Assembly (NCBI GenBank): GCA_963818445.1
Contig: CAWFSG010000017.1
Span: 310,001 to 374,000 of the forward strand
Origin: Prado023 sp963818445
GTDB lineage: Bacteria > Actinomycetota > Actinomycetes > S36-B12 > CAIYMF01
Direction: 5' to 3'
DNA length: 64,000 bases
Shown: positions 9,090 to 19,710 of the stretch, in pieces
How the letters are laid out: every line of letters starts with the position of its first letter
Position numbering within the stretch: the first letter of the stretch is position 1
Translations under genes and position numbers: made by a program
Notes under the pieces: generated by a model
Told to the model about the DNA's origin: nothing
What the model saw: only the letters and a program-made list of their open reading frames with translations
The model's database searches: none

Positions 9090-9182
9090 TCGAATCCTCC
9101 GGGCTAGGTCTGGGTGTGGGAAGGCTACCTTGTGTTAGGGCGTCATTACTACCCTTAGTGAGGGACATTCGTAACGGACAAG

Positions 9183-11019
9183 TCAGGATTCCTCCAATGC
9201 AGCGACCTCCGACGTCGACGCCCGCAGCCGCTGGGACAGGCTCCGGGCGATCGCCAGGGTCAGCTGGGCGCACGCGTCGGGTGCCTCGCGCCCGCAACTC
9301 CTCGAACCCCGCAGGGCGACAGCACGAAGCAGATCGTCGACTCCAGCGCCGCGATCCGCGTGGAGCGCGGCCGGCCGTCGACCAGCGCCAGCTCCCCGAA
9401 CGACGACCCGGCGGCCATCGAATTGAGCCGCCGCCGTCCGCGCTGCCCGCGCACCCGCACGTCGGCGCTCACCTGGCCGGCGCCGATGAAGTAGAGGCCG
9501 TCGGAGTCGTCGCCCTCGTTGAAGACCACAGTGCCCGCGGTGAACACCCGCGTCGTGGTCCGCTTCTCGATCTCGGCGACCACGTCGGCGGGCAGGCCGC
9601 TGCAGCAGGTCCTGGTCGGCGAGCGCGACCAGGCCCTCGTCCAGGGACTCCTCGACGCCGTGGCTGCGCAGCAACTGGGTCTCGCACCACTCGAGGGCGC
9701 TGTCGCTGTCGGCGAACCGCGGCATGGCCTCGCCCAGCGTCCCGGCGACCTCCCTGAGGCCCCCGTCCGCGCGGCTCCACGAGTCCGACGACCACCCCAT
9801 CGGCCTGCAGCTGCTCGACGATCCCGCCCAGCAGGGTCCGGGCAGCGACGTCGATCCGGGTCACCCGGCCCATGTCGAGCACCCGCCACCGGGCGGGCTC
9901 CGGGTCCGAGAGCACCGTGCGCACCAGCGACTCCACCCCGGCGAACCCCTGGTCGCCGACCAGCTCGTGGACCACGATCGTCCGGCCCTCGGCCTCCAGC
10001 AGCGCCCGATCCGAAGCCGGGCGGGTGCGCTTGGAGCGGGCGAGATCCCCGCGGTAGGTGCGCCGGATGTTGGGCCGCGACCGCTCGGCGGGCAGCAGCA
10101 GGTGCAGCCCGAGCCTCGACGAGAGCTGCTCGCAGGCCGCCACGCCGCGGACGCTGTTGCCCCGCGGATCCAGCCGGGGGCTGTGCGCGGCGAGGCCCAT
10201 CTGCCCGGGCAGCACCGCCGAGATCGCCCCGCTCACCCCGCTCTTGGCCGGCATCCCGACCCGGTAGAGCCACTCGCCGGCGTAGTCGTACATCCCGCAG
10301 GTGCTCATCACGGTCAGAACGGGCGCGACCACGTGCCGCGGGATCACCTGCTCGCCGGTGGTCGGGTTGACCCCGGCGTTGGCCAGCGTCGCCGCCATCA
10401 CCGCGAGGTCCCGGGCCGTCACGACGATCGAGCACTGGCGGAAGTACATCTCCACCTGGTCGTTGACGTCGTGGTCGAGCAGCCCGGCGGAGCGCATGAG
10501 GTAGGCGATGGCGCGGTTGCGGTCGCCGGTGTCGCGCTCCGAGGCGTAGACGTCCTCGTCGACGTCCAGCGGGCGGCCCGCGAACGCGGACAGCCCGTCG
10601 AGGATCCGGTCGAACTGCTCGGCGCGGGTCCGCCCGGCCACCAGCGTCGCGGTGACGATGGCCCCGGCGTTCACCATCGGGTTGAACGCCCGACCGCTGA
10701 CGTCGTCGAGGCTGATCGTGTTGAACGGGTCGCCGGTGGGCTCGGCCCCGATCTTGGACAGCACGGCCTCCGCGCCGCTGTCGGCCAGCGCCAGCGCATA
10801 CACGAACGGCTTGGAGACCGACTGGATCGTGAACGGCACGAGGTCGCCGGCGGTGTAGACCGCGCCGTCGAGGGTCGCCAGGCTCAACCCGCAGGTCGCG
10901 GGATCGGCCTTGGCCAGCTCGGGGATGTAGTCGGCGACCTGCCCGGTGTCGATCGTGCGGACCGACTGCCACACCTCGTGCAGCAACCCGTCGACCGGAC
11001 CGTGGTCGCTCTCGAGCAT
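9183..11019 (-). pseudogene. glsA: Glutaminase A fused to STAS and cNMP-binding domains (frameshifted)
   Basis: From ATG 11019 (preceded by GGAGGGAGGA) the frame encodes a glutaminase, hydrolysing L-glutamine to glutamate and ammonia. The catalytic SVSK (residues 67-70), MVNAGAIV, SERDTGDRNRAIAYLM and PAKSGVSGAI are all present. A STAS-like region follows (RWRVLDMGRVTRIDVAARTLLGGIVEQL). The frame then breaks near 9800, and the continuation passes through GTLGEAMPRFADSDSALEWCE and VFTAGTVVFNEGDDSDGLYFIG, with FGELALVDGRPRSTRI as a cNMP-binding phosphate cassette that keeps its Arg, ending at 9183. At least three one-base breaks are needed (near 9800, 9600 and 9290). Fusions of this type are known in actinobacteria. 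I expect the real gene to be intact and the breaks to be sequence errors, but the reading as given is disrupted. Confidence 0.8.
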
Positions 11020-11173
11020 GGGCAGAGTCCTCCCTCCTATTGGGGGCACACCTTGGCAAACCTGTGTTTCACGGATGTTGCCGATTCGTACCAGTCCCGC
11101 GATCGCCCACCTGCTCTGCGAAGGGCTGGACGGTCGTCGACGTAGGGTGACGCGATCACGGGAAGGGGCACAG

Positions 11174-12815
11174 ATGGCCAGGTCCGGGATGGCAGCGCTG
11201 TTCACCCTGCCCAGCGATCCGCGGCTGCGTCGCGTCCTGGTCGCCTATGGGCTCAGCCGGTTCACCGAGTTCGCCGGGTGGTTGGCGATCCTGCTGGTCG
11301 CCTACGCCCAGGGCGGCGCCACGCTCGTCGGGATCGCGGCGTTCGCCATGCAGCTGCCGGCCATCGTGCTGGTCCCGGTGCTCGCGGGCTACCTCGACCG
11401 ACTGCCCCGGGGGCGCGCCCTGACGCTGACGCACGCGGGCGTCACTGTGTGCGCGGGACTCACCGCGGTCGTGCTGTTCCTTGAGGCACCGCTCTGGGTC
11501 GTGCTCATCGGCGGGACCGCCACCACGGTTGCGGTCTTCGCCGTACGGCCGTCGCACTTCTCGACCCTGCCCCTGCTCGCGCGGGGCCCCGGAGACCTCG
11601 TGTCGGCCAACGGGTGGTCCTCGTTCATGGACGGTGCGGCGATCTTCGTCGGGTTCGTCGTCGCCGGAGTTCTCACCCACGAGTTCGGCGCCTGGATCGT
11701 GCTGGCCCTCAGCGCCGTCTTCGGGGTCGTCGCCACGCTCCTGACCTCCGGCGTGCACACGCCGGTCGTCGGGGCGGCGCACGCTGACGCGCCCGGGGAG
11801 CTGCGGGCCGCTCTCGAGGGCGTCGCCACCCTGCGCCGCAGCCCCGGCGCGCTGGCGCTGCTGCTGCTCATGGCCTGCGTGGCGATCCTTCAGGGGTCCA
11901 ACGAGCCGCTGACGGTCACGTTCAACGACGAGGTCCTCGGGCTGTCGGAGTCGACGGCGGGACTGCTGGCGGGGGCCTACGGGATTGGCGTCGCGCTGGG
12001 AGGCATCACCCTGGCCGGGCTGGCCCAGCGCAGCGCGCTGGCCCCCGTCGTGCTCGCAGGCGCTCTGGTGCTCGGGCTGGCGCAGTCGTCGGTGGCCCTT
12101 CTCGGAGCCCTTGCCCCGGCCGTGATCATGCTGATCCTCGTCGGGGTCGGGATGGCGATGATCGTCGTGTCGGCCCGAACCCTGCTCCAGCGCACCACGG
12201 ACGACGACGTGCTCGCGCGCGTCCTGGCCGTCCAGGAGGGCGTGCACCTCACGGGGTTGACCATCGGCGCGCTCGTCGGTCCGCTGGTCATCGCCCTGTT
12301 CGGGCCCAGCGGCGCCTTCGTCCCGGTGGGCGTGCTCATCCTGGCGATCGCGCTGCTGGCGGGCCGATCGATGCGCTCCCTCGACGCTGTGGCCGTCGAC
12401 CACTCGCGCGAGGTCGCGCTGCTGGGGCGCGTGCCCTTCCTCGCCGCGCTGCCCGCCCTACGAGCTCGAGCGCCTGGCCCAGGGCGCCGAGTGGGTGGCC
12501 GTGTCGGCTGGCACCCAGGTGGTGACCCAGGGCGACGACGCCGACAGCTACTACCTGGTCGCCTCCGGGGAGTTGTCCGTCACGATCGACGGTGTGGTCG
12601 GCGCCCAGCGGATGGTGGCCGGGGACGGCTTCGGCGAGATCGCGCTGCTCAACCGCGTCGCCCGCACGGCCACGGTGACCGCCCTCGAGGACTGCGAGCT
12701 GCTGGTCGTGAGCAGCGGCGACTTCCTCGGTGCCGTCACCTCGACGCCCGACGGGGAGGGCCTGGCCCACGAGATCTCGCGGGCGCGGCTCGAACTCGAC
12801 CGCCAGGGCGGCTGA
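11174..12815 (+). pseudogene. MFS transporter with C-terminal cNMP-binding domain (one frame break)
   Basis: ATG 11174 follows GGAAGGGG. Residues 1-410 are a major facilitator superfamily membrane domain with alternating hydrophobic segments, YLDRLPRGRAL as the loop 2-3 motif and TLLQRTTDDDVLARV in the central cytoplasmic part. After VALLGRVPFLAALPAL, near 12460, the signal shifts one base into a cyclic-nucleotide-binding domain: YELERLAQ, GTQVVTQGDDADSYYLVASG, and the cassette FGEIALLNRVARTATV with Glu and Arg conserved. It ends at TGA 12813-12815. The layout matches the intact paralogue at 16540-18267, which supports joining the two frames. Substrate is unknown; the domain suggests transport gated by a cyclic nucleotide. 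Confidence 0.8.
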
Positions 12816-12842
12816 CGGCGGCGCCTCGCGGGCTCGGGCCGG

Positions 12843-15800
12843 TCAGGACCCGGCCGAGACCTCGGCGTCCATGCGCGCCAGCCACCCGAGCGCGCCGATC
12901 CGCTCGTAGGTCGCCCGGACCTGGTCGATCAGGGGCTCGGCCTCGTCGCGAGCGGCCCTGGGAGATGAGCCAGCGGGCCAGCTCCTCCTTGGCTCGCGCA
13001 GCGTCGCCGACGGCACCGAATGCCTCCAGCCCGGCGACGCCCGAGCGCAGGTCGGCCTCGACCACACGCGCGGGTCGTCCTCCGCGGGCGGCTCGGATCA
13101 GGCCGCGCAACCGGTCGCGCTGCGCAGCGACGTAGGGCGGGACGAGCCCGGTGGCGGTCGCGGTGACACGGGCTCCATGAGGCGCTCGGCCAGCTCGAGA
13201 TCGCCGACGGCCAGGGCGGCCAGGACGAGCGGCGGCCACATGAAGACGAACTCGTCGTCGAGGCCCATCGTGGCGAGGACGATGCGCGAGAGTCGCCTCG
13301 GCGATCGCGGGCGGCCGTCTGCAGGATCGTGACGCTCCAGGGCCTCGGCCATGCGCAGGTGCCCGGACCAGGCGAGGAGCGTACTGGCATCGTCGGATGG
13401 TCCCGAGGTCACTCGGATTCCGCGGCGGTCCGGCTCGGAGCCGATCCCAGTCGCGTCGGCGAGCCATCGCCCGACCGCCGTCAGCATGAGGCGCGACGCC
13501 GGGGTCGACCGCGGTCTGCGCAGGCTGACCGATGAACCTCCGCGGCCTCGGCCAACCGCCCGGCGGTCCACAGCGACGAGCAGGTAGTTGGCGGTGGCCA
13601 GTGTCGATGCTTGGTCCGCACGCCGCTGCGGCGTGCGGCCTCGATCGGCCTCCCGGACCGATGGTCAGCGCGGCGTCGAGGTCGCGGCCGAACGCCACCG
13701 CCACCTGGTTGCTCAGCGCACCCGTCGAGCGCGTCGTGCAGGCCGAACTGGCGTGCGATGTCAGCCGAGCCCCGGTAGTACGCGGCTGCCGTGATCGGAG
13801 CGCCGAGGGTCTGGTAGCGAAGCCCAGCCTGCCGGAACGCCGTGGAGAGGGCCTGCGGGGTCGTTGATCGCCTCGGCGATCAGGATCGAACGGTCGGCGT
13901 ACTGGGCGACGGCGTCGCAGTCGGCCGAGGCCGATGCTCGCGCTCGTGAGCGCCCTCGGCCAGTCTCAGGAGGGCTGGCTCCGCTCCGGCGACCCCGTCG
14001 AGGGCTCTCCAGCGGGGGAGCGCGATGTCCATGGCCCCGCTGTTGTCGCCCGATGGCGGCCATGGCCAGTGGCCAGTGTCGCGGCCGCGCTCCCCGCCTC
14101 GATGGGCATGCCCAGCTCGTCGAAGCGCATCGTGGCCTCGCGCGGCGTGGCGCAGGGCGCTGGAGTAGTCGCCGGCGTCCATTGGCGGCGCTCGCGGCAG
14201 CCGGCGTGCAGGCGGCGCGACGGCAGCCTCGTCGCCCGGATCGGTGCGGGCGAGAGCTGTCTCCAGGAGCCGCTGGGCCTCGCTGTGCGAACCGAGGCAC
14301 TGCGCTCGCGCGGCACCGGCCACGAGCAGGTCGCGGGCGCGGGCTGTGAGAGCCCCGCGGTCCGGATCGGAGGCCCCGGAGGCGTCGAGCGCGTCCAGCA
14401 GGTGCTGGGCGATCACGACGGCCAGGTCCGCGGCATCGGGTTCTGCTGAGAGATACTCCGCGGCCGCGAGGTGGCGCTGCTTGCGGTCCCGGCGGGACTG
14501 GGTGCCGTAGGCGACCTGGCGGACCATCGCCTGGACGAACCGGTACTGGCCGACGTCCGCCGAGAACCGGTCGGTCGTCAGGGCGATGATCTCCTTGCGC
14601 ACCAGCGAGCTGAGGACGGCGTCGAGGTCGCCGTCGTCCTGGTCCAGATGGGCCACGCCGTCCCGGCTGAACGCGGTGCCCAGCACGCTGGCATCTGTGA
14701 CGACTCGGCGCTCAGCGGGGCTGAGCGCGTCGAGCCGCGCGGCGATCAACGCCTGGAGCGATGCAGGGGCCCCGATCGCGTCGAGGTCGACCTCGACGCC
14801 GTCGGCGGGGACGTAGCGGCCACCGCGGGGGATGACGGCGTCGCGGTCGATGAGCGCGCGGATCGTCTCGACCGCGAACAGCGGCACGCCCTCGGCGCGA
14901 TCGATCAGCGCCGACCGGGTCGCCGCGGGAAGGCCCTCGACCAGGCCGTCGAGCAACCGTCCCATCGCGGTGTCGTCGAGGGGTCCACGCGGACCACGGT
15001 GGTCCGCCGACCGCCGAGGTCATGTCGACGGGCCAGCAGCTCCGGGCGTGCGAGGGCCACGACGAACACCGCGCGCTGTGCGGTGGCAAGGAGGTGGTCG
15101 ACGAAGTCGAGAAGGCCCTCGTCGGCGTACTGGGCATCGTCGATGACCAGCACGACTGGGCCGGGATCATTGGCCCCCTCCCCGGCGGCCAGGTGCTCGA
15201 AGAACGCGGTCCAGGCCGCGAACAGATCCTCGCGGGCGAACCCGCCTCCCCCTGCGCCGACCAGGACGGCCAGCCGGGGGCGCAGCCACTCCCGCTCGGT
15301 CGGGTCGCTCGACGAGTCGCGCAAGGGTGTCGTCGAGATGCTCCTGGACGACGTCTCCGACGTCCCCCTCGACGAGTCCGAGCCGTGCGCGGACAGCCTC
15401 GGACAGCGCCCAGAACGCGACGCCGTCACCGTAGGCCAGGCATCGCCCGCGATGCCACCACGTGGTGGCCCGCAACCCGTCGATGTACTTCTCGAACTCC
15501 CAGACCAACCGGGACTTGCCCACGCCCGGCTCACCGTCGACGACCACAAGCCGGGGTCGCCCGGACTCGACGGAGGCGTGGAACAGCTCCTTGATGAGTC
15601 GCAGCTCCCGGTCCCGGCCCATGAGTGGCGCCTCGAGGCCGTCCACGCGCTGTCCGCCGCCGACCGAGGCCACGACAGCCCCGGCCTCCCAGAGCGGGGC
15701 CGGCTCGGCCTTGCCCTTGAGCGCGTGCTCGCCGACGTCAGTGAAGGAGATGGCTGCCGAGCTCAGCAAGCCGGGTCGTCTCGTCCACCCACACGCGGCC

Positions 15801-16430
15801 GGGTGTCGCCGCGGACTGAACTCGGGCCGCGGTGTTCACCGCATCGCCGGCAACCATGCCCTGTCCGTGGCGCCGAGCGTGACGGCGACCTCGCCGGTGA
15901 CCACTCCGACCCGCATGGCCAGGTCGGGAGCCTGGAGGTCGGCACCCATCGCGGCGATCGACTCGACGATCTCCAGCCCGGCGCGCACGGCGCGCTCGGC
16001 GTCGTCCTCGTGGGCGGTCGGGACGCCCCAGACCGCCATCACCGCGTCGCCGATGAACTTCTCGACCGTTCCGCCGTAGCGACCGATCACGGTGCGGCAG
16101 AGGTCGAAGTACTGCGACAGCAACTCGCGGACGTCCTCGGAGTCGCGGGACTCCGACAGGGTGGTGAAGCCCACGAGGTCACCGAAGAGGACGGAGGTGA
16201 CCCGGCGCTCGGCGACGGGGTGGTGCGGCGCCTCGGGAGCTCCGGCGGGGGCGGACGGGACTGGTCCGTCGATCGGCGTCCCGCACTCCATGCAGAAGCG
16301 GCCGCGCTCGGCGGGGACCCCGCACGCGGGGCACGCGCGAACAGCTCACGGGCGATCCGCACTCGGCGCAGAACTTTGCGTTCTGCGGGAGTTCGCTGCC
16401 GCACATGCTGCAGGTCATAGCTCGCGACAC
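12843..16430 (-). pseudogene. Zinc-ribbon class III cyclase-AAA-TPR regulator with many frame breaks
   Basis: Transcription runs from about 16430 (GTG, or ATG 16418). The protein signal begins with a zinc ribbon (CSMCGSELPQNAKFCAECG) followed by a class III cyclase domain (VTSVLFGDLVGFTTLSE, KFIGDAVMAVWGVP, MRVGVVTGEV). Then come the cyclase end (DVGEHALKGKAEPAPLWE), an AAA/STAND ATPase (LMGRDRELRLI, Walker A GEPGVGKSRLV, Walker B VVLVIDDAQYAD) and helical repeats down to a C-terminus at 12843 (MDAEVSAGS). Frame changes occur near 16310, 15790, 15290 and 14990, and roughly every 100-200 bases between 14200 and 12900. Motifs are conserved on all fragments and no stops lie on the best path, so poor base calls are as likely as real decay. 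It is a second copy of the cyclase architecture at 3875-7650. Confidence 0.75.
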
Positions 16431-16539
16431 CTCATCCCCGAGTGGCGCACCCCTGGGCCCGGGTGGCCCGGACGCGCGGTTCCGTCAGAGTAGCGAACCG
16501 ACGGCTGCGCTGGGGGTTCGAACGCAGCGGCCGGGCTGA

Positions 16540-18267
16540 TCAGTACGTCGGGATGCGCTTGGAGATCAGGTCGTCGGCTGCGTTGTTGACCTCGCTGTTG
16601 CCGGTCACGGCGTCGAGGAAGTCCGCGCGATCCAGCGCGTGCACGACGGTCGGCTCGTCGGCGGTGACCGTCGCCGTCCGAGGGACGTCGCGCAGCAGCG
16701 CGATCTCGCCGAACGGGTCGCCGGCGCCCATCTGCCGCAGCACCGCGCCCTCGAACGTGGCAGTCATCTGCCCGGACTCGATGACGTAGAACCGGTCGCC
16801 CTCGTCTCCCTCGCGGATGAGGACCTCGCCGGCAGGCACCTCGATCCGGACCAGCTGCTGGGCGACGCGCTCCAGCGACTTGAGCTCGAGCGGTGCGAAC
16901 AGCGGGACCTGGCGGAGCAGGGCAAGGCCCTCGGGCTCGCGCAGGGTCTCGTTCATGGCCTTCAGTCGACCGAAGGCGGGCAGCACGGACGCGGAGATCA
17001 GGATCGCGAGGACGGCAAGTGACCACTGCAGTCCCCAGAAGTGGATCATCACCGGCATGACGGCCGAACCCAGGGCCATGGCTCCGATGAGGGCGGTGTC
17101 CAGGGCCCCGAACACCCGACCCATCACCTCGTCGTCGGTCTTGCGCTGGAGGATCGTCGAGGCATTGACATCGACCACTGGGTTGGCCACGCCGATGATG
17201 AACAGCGCGAGGAAGGCCGCCCACATCTGGGGCCAGATGGCCGCGAGCAGCAGGGGCAGGGCCCAGAAGACGACGCCGACACCGAAGTCGGTCCCCAGCT
17301 TGCCGATCGAGGATCGGCCGACCGCCACGAGCCCCCCAAGGAGCGCGCCGATCCCCATCACGCTGTCGAGGTAGCCGACCCCGGCCGAGCCGAAGCTGGT
17401 CATCTGCACGGCCATCTCGATGCCGAAGACGGCCGACGCGCCGGCGACGATGGTCTGGGCCGAGTAGACCCCGGACACGAGCCGGAGGTCGGGGTCCCTC
17501 CAGATCGCCTTGAAGCCCTCCATGGACTCCATGAAGAACCCCTGCTGCGTCTCCTCAACCACGTCGCCCGTGTCAGCCGGGCTGTCCGTCGCAGACACTC
17601 CCGTGGCCGCTCCCACGAGGGAGTCCACAGGCTCGGATGCCTCGGACGGCGTGTCGGACGGCGCGTGGATCCGGCTGACCAGCAGGGCCGACCACAGGAA
17701 CGTGACAGCGTTGAACACCACCACGATGGGGACGCCGATGGCGCTCACCAGGATGCCGCCGATGGCCGGGCCGAGGAAGAACGCGAGGCTCTCGATGGTG
17801 CTCGCCGTCCCGTTCGCCGCGGTCAGCTCCTCCGGGGTGTTCACGAGCTTGGGCGTCAGGGCTGCGACGGCTGGGCGGAACGGAGCCCCGACCAGGGGCG
17901 CCAGCGTCGCGAGCACGAAGACCGTCCACGGGGGGGCATCCGCCCAGATCAGGCCGGCCACAGCGAAGCCGAGGGCCGCCCGGATCACGTCGGTGCTGAT
18001 CATGACCATCTTGCGGGGCAGCCGATCGACGATGGTCGAGGCGAAGGGCGTGACGATCGTCATGAGGACAAGCCGCACCGTGAACCAGATGCCCACGGCT
18101 CGGGCTCCACCCACCTCGTACACCCAGATGAGGATGGCCGTCGCGTACGCCCAGTCGCCGATGGCCGAACCCGCGAAGGCCAGGTTGATCCGGCGCAGCC
18201 CGGGGTTGCGGAACACGGTGGACAGCGACGTCCCCGTGTCGCGGACGGCGTCGGCGACACGGGACAT
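16540..18267 (-). CDS. MFS transporter with C-terminal cNMP-binding domain
   Basis: This is an intact 575-residue protein. Residues 15-430 form an MFS membrane domain with about 12 hydrophobic segments (FAGSAIGDWAYATAILIWVYE; TIVDRLPRKMVMI as the loop 2-3 motif) and an acidic Pro/Ser-rich central loop. After LLRQVPLFAPLELKSLERVAQ comes a complete cyclic-nucleotide-binding beta-roll (GEVLIREGDEGDRFYVIESG) with cassette FGEIALLRDVPRTATV containing the Glu and Arg that contact cAMP or cGMP in the family. Start ATG 18267 has AGGAG 8 bases upstream. The same architecture occurs at 11174. An exporter or importer controlled by a second messenger is the natural inference; the substrate is not evident. 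Confidence 0.88.
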   Translation of the reverse strand: MSRVADAVRDTGTSLSTVFRNPGLRRINLAFAGSAIGDWAYATAILIWVYEVGGARAVGIWFTVRLVLMTIVTPFASTIVDRLPRKMVMISTDVIRAALGFAVAGLIWADAPPWTVFVLATLAPLVGAPFRPAVAALTPKLVNTPEELTAANGTASTIESLAFFLGPAIGGILVSAIGVPIVVVFNAVTFLWSALLVSRIHAPSDTPSEASEPVDSLVGAATGVSATDSPADTGDVVEETQQGFFMESMEGFKAIWRDPDLRLVSGVYSAQTIVAGASAVFGIEMAVQMTSFGSAGVGYLDSVMGIGALLGGLVAVGRSSIGKLGTDFGVGVVFWALPLLLAAIWPQMWAAFLALFIIGVANPVVDVNASTILQRKTDDEVMGRVFGALDTALIGAMALGSAVMPVMIHFWGLQWSLAVLAILISASVLPAFGRLKAMNETLREPEGLALLRQVPLFAPLELKSLERVAQQLVRIEVPAGEVLIREGDEGDRFYVIESGQMTATFEGAVLRQMGAGDPFGEIALLRDVPRTATVTADEPTVVHALDRADFLDAVTGNSEVNNAADDLISKRIPTY

Positions 18268-18335
18268 GGGTGCTCCTGGGAGTTCGGCGGCGTGGCTTGC
18301 GGCCGGACTCTATCCCGACACCCTCGCGCTGCGCG

Positions 18336-19149
18336 TCAGGCCGCCGCGCGCACCAGGTGCGTGCCCATTCCCCGTGTCGCGGCGACCGCCCCGGACCCCA
18401 GGACAGCGAAGGCCTGGTATCCGTCACCGGGAAGCCAGCTCCACGACTGGGCCAAGGGCCGGTCCTTCGCCAATGCCCAGATCGCCGTCGCGAAGGCGTC
18501 CACGCGCCCGAGGTCGGGCCCGACGACGGTCACGCTGGCCAGCGAGTCCGCCGACCTCGCGCCCCCGGGTCGGCCACCGAGTGCCGCCCAGATGTGGTCG
18601 CCCCGCTGCGCGGCACCGGACGTTGCGACGGCGAACGGCTGACCGTCGGCCGGTGCCTCGACAACGGCAACGATCCGGCGCTCGTCAGCCGGGTCGGTCA
18701 CGGCCACCCGCCACGGGCGGCCGGTGTCGGCGCGTCCGATCATCTGGATGTCCCCGCCCACGCCGAAGAAGGCGTCGGCGGCCCCGGCGTCGGACAGGAT
18801 CCCGACGGCGCGCTCCACCGCCCACCCCTTGACGTAGCCGGTGGGGTCGAACCGTCCCTGGCGGTCGTAGGGGTGGAAGCCCCCGTCAGTGAGCTCCTCC
18901 AGCGCCCCGACGGCGTCGATGACCTCGGCGAGCAGGGGGGAGCATCGCCCCAGGGTGCGGGTGCCGGTGCGCCACCGGCACAGGTCGCTGTCATCGCGGT
19001 ACGGGGAGAGCGCGGACCTCGACCTCGTCGAGCCAGGCCTTGACCTCGTCCACCGCATCCTCGGCACTCCCGACGGTCGGGTCGGACGGGTGCCAGGGGA
19101 TCGCGAGCGAGGCGTACGACCCCATCGTGGGCCAGGCCCAGCGCCTCAT
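18336..19149 (-). pseudogene. apbE: FAD:protein FMN transferase (ApbE), one frame break
   Basis: The start ATG 19149 overlaps the stop of the upstream FMN-binding gene (ATGA). The first 45 residues (MRRWAWPTMGSYASLAI...DEVKAWLDEVEVRAL) shift one base near 19015 into the frame that carries SPYRDDSDLCRW, the diagnostic FDPTGYVKGWAVERAV, GVGGDIQM, ATSGAAQRGDHIW and VTVVGPDLGRVDAFATA. ApbE moves FMN from FAD onto a Thr/Ser of a target protein outside the membrane. Family metal-site and DxxG-type motifs are present. The target is very likely the adjacent FMN-binding protein. The break looks like a base-calling error since both halves are conserved. Confidence 0.82.
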
Positions 19150-19701
19150 CGCTGGTCCAGGATCGACTGCATCGACTCGCGGTAGGCCTCGGTCGTGAAG
19201 GTGGCCCCGGAGACCCCATCGAACTCGACGCCCTGCTCAGCGGCCTGGGCGTCCAGGGTGGGGATCGCCATGCTGTTGATCATCTGGGACTTGCGGTCGC
19301 CGTCGGGGTAGGTCAGGGCCTGCACCCCGCACACGGTGCCGTCTGCCGCGAAGTCCATGCGGACCTGCACCGGCCCCCACGGCGTCATCGCCGCGTCGCC
19401 GGTCACGGACTCGGCGTTGCTGCAGTCCGCGCTCGCCGCGGCGGAGCCGGTCGAGGTCCCCGAGTCGGTGGAGGTCGACCCGGAGTCGGTGGAGGCCCGA
19501 GTCAGTCGAGGTCCCCGAGTCCGTGGACGATGACCCCGAGTCCGCCTGGCCCGAGCTGTCAGTCGTCCCCGAGCCCACTGTGCCCGCGGCCGCGGTGTTC
19601 GTGACCTCCGGGTGCAGCGCCGGGTCGAACATCCAGACACTGGCCAGGGCCACACCGGCCAGGGCCAGGCCCGGTGTCGCGCGTTTCATCAACTCGCTCA
19701 T
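19146..19701 (-). pseudogene. Extracytoplasmic FMN-binding domain protein (flavinylation substrate), frame break in linker
   Basis: ATG 19701 opens with MSELMKRATPGLALAGVALASVW, a membrane anchor or signal peptide. A Ser/Thr/Asp/Gly-repeat linker follows (STDSGTSTDSG units), in which the frame slips by one base near 19500. The rest is a small FMN_bind domain (VQVRMDFAADGTVCGVQAL, YPDGDRKSQMIN) ending in DGVSGATFT, the motif whose Thr is covalently flavinylated by ApbE. It sits 9 bases after the ferric-reductase-like gene and overlaps apbE, so the three form one operon moving electrons across the membrane. The slip lies in a repetitive linker and may be an assembly or sequencing error. Confidence 0.8.
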
Positions 19702-19710
19702 GATGGGCTC

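Noticed and set aside
12816..12842. Terminator hairpin between MFS gene and cyclase gene
   Set aside because: The CTCGG/CCGAG pairing near 12833-12862 needs a bulge and lies partly in coding sequence. It was too weak to list.
3875..16430. Programmed ribosomal frameshifting as cause of the frame breaks
   Set aside because: No slippery heptamers or shared signal were seen at the breaks, and they hit unrelated genes. Sequence error is simpler.
19440..19560. Ser/Thr/Asp/Gly direct repeats as a possible CRISPR or tandem-repeat locus
   Set aside because: The repeats are a coding linker in the FMN-binding protein; units are too short and have no spacers.
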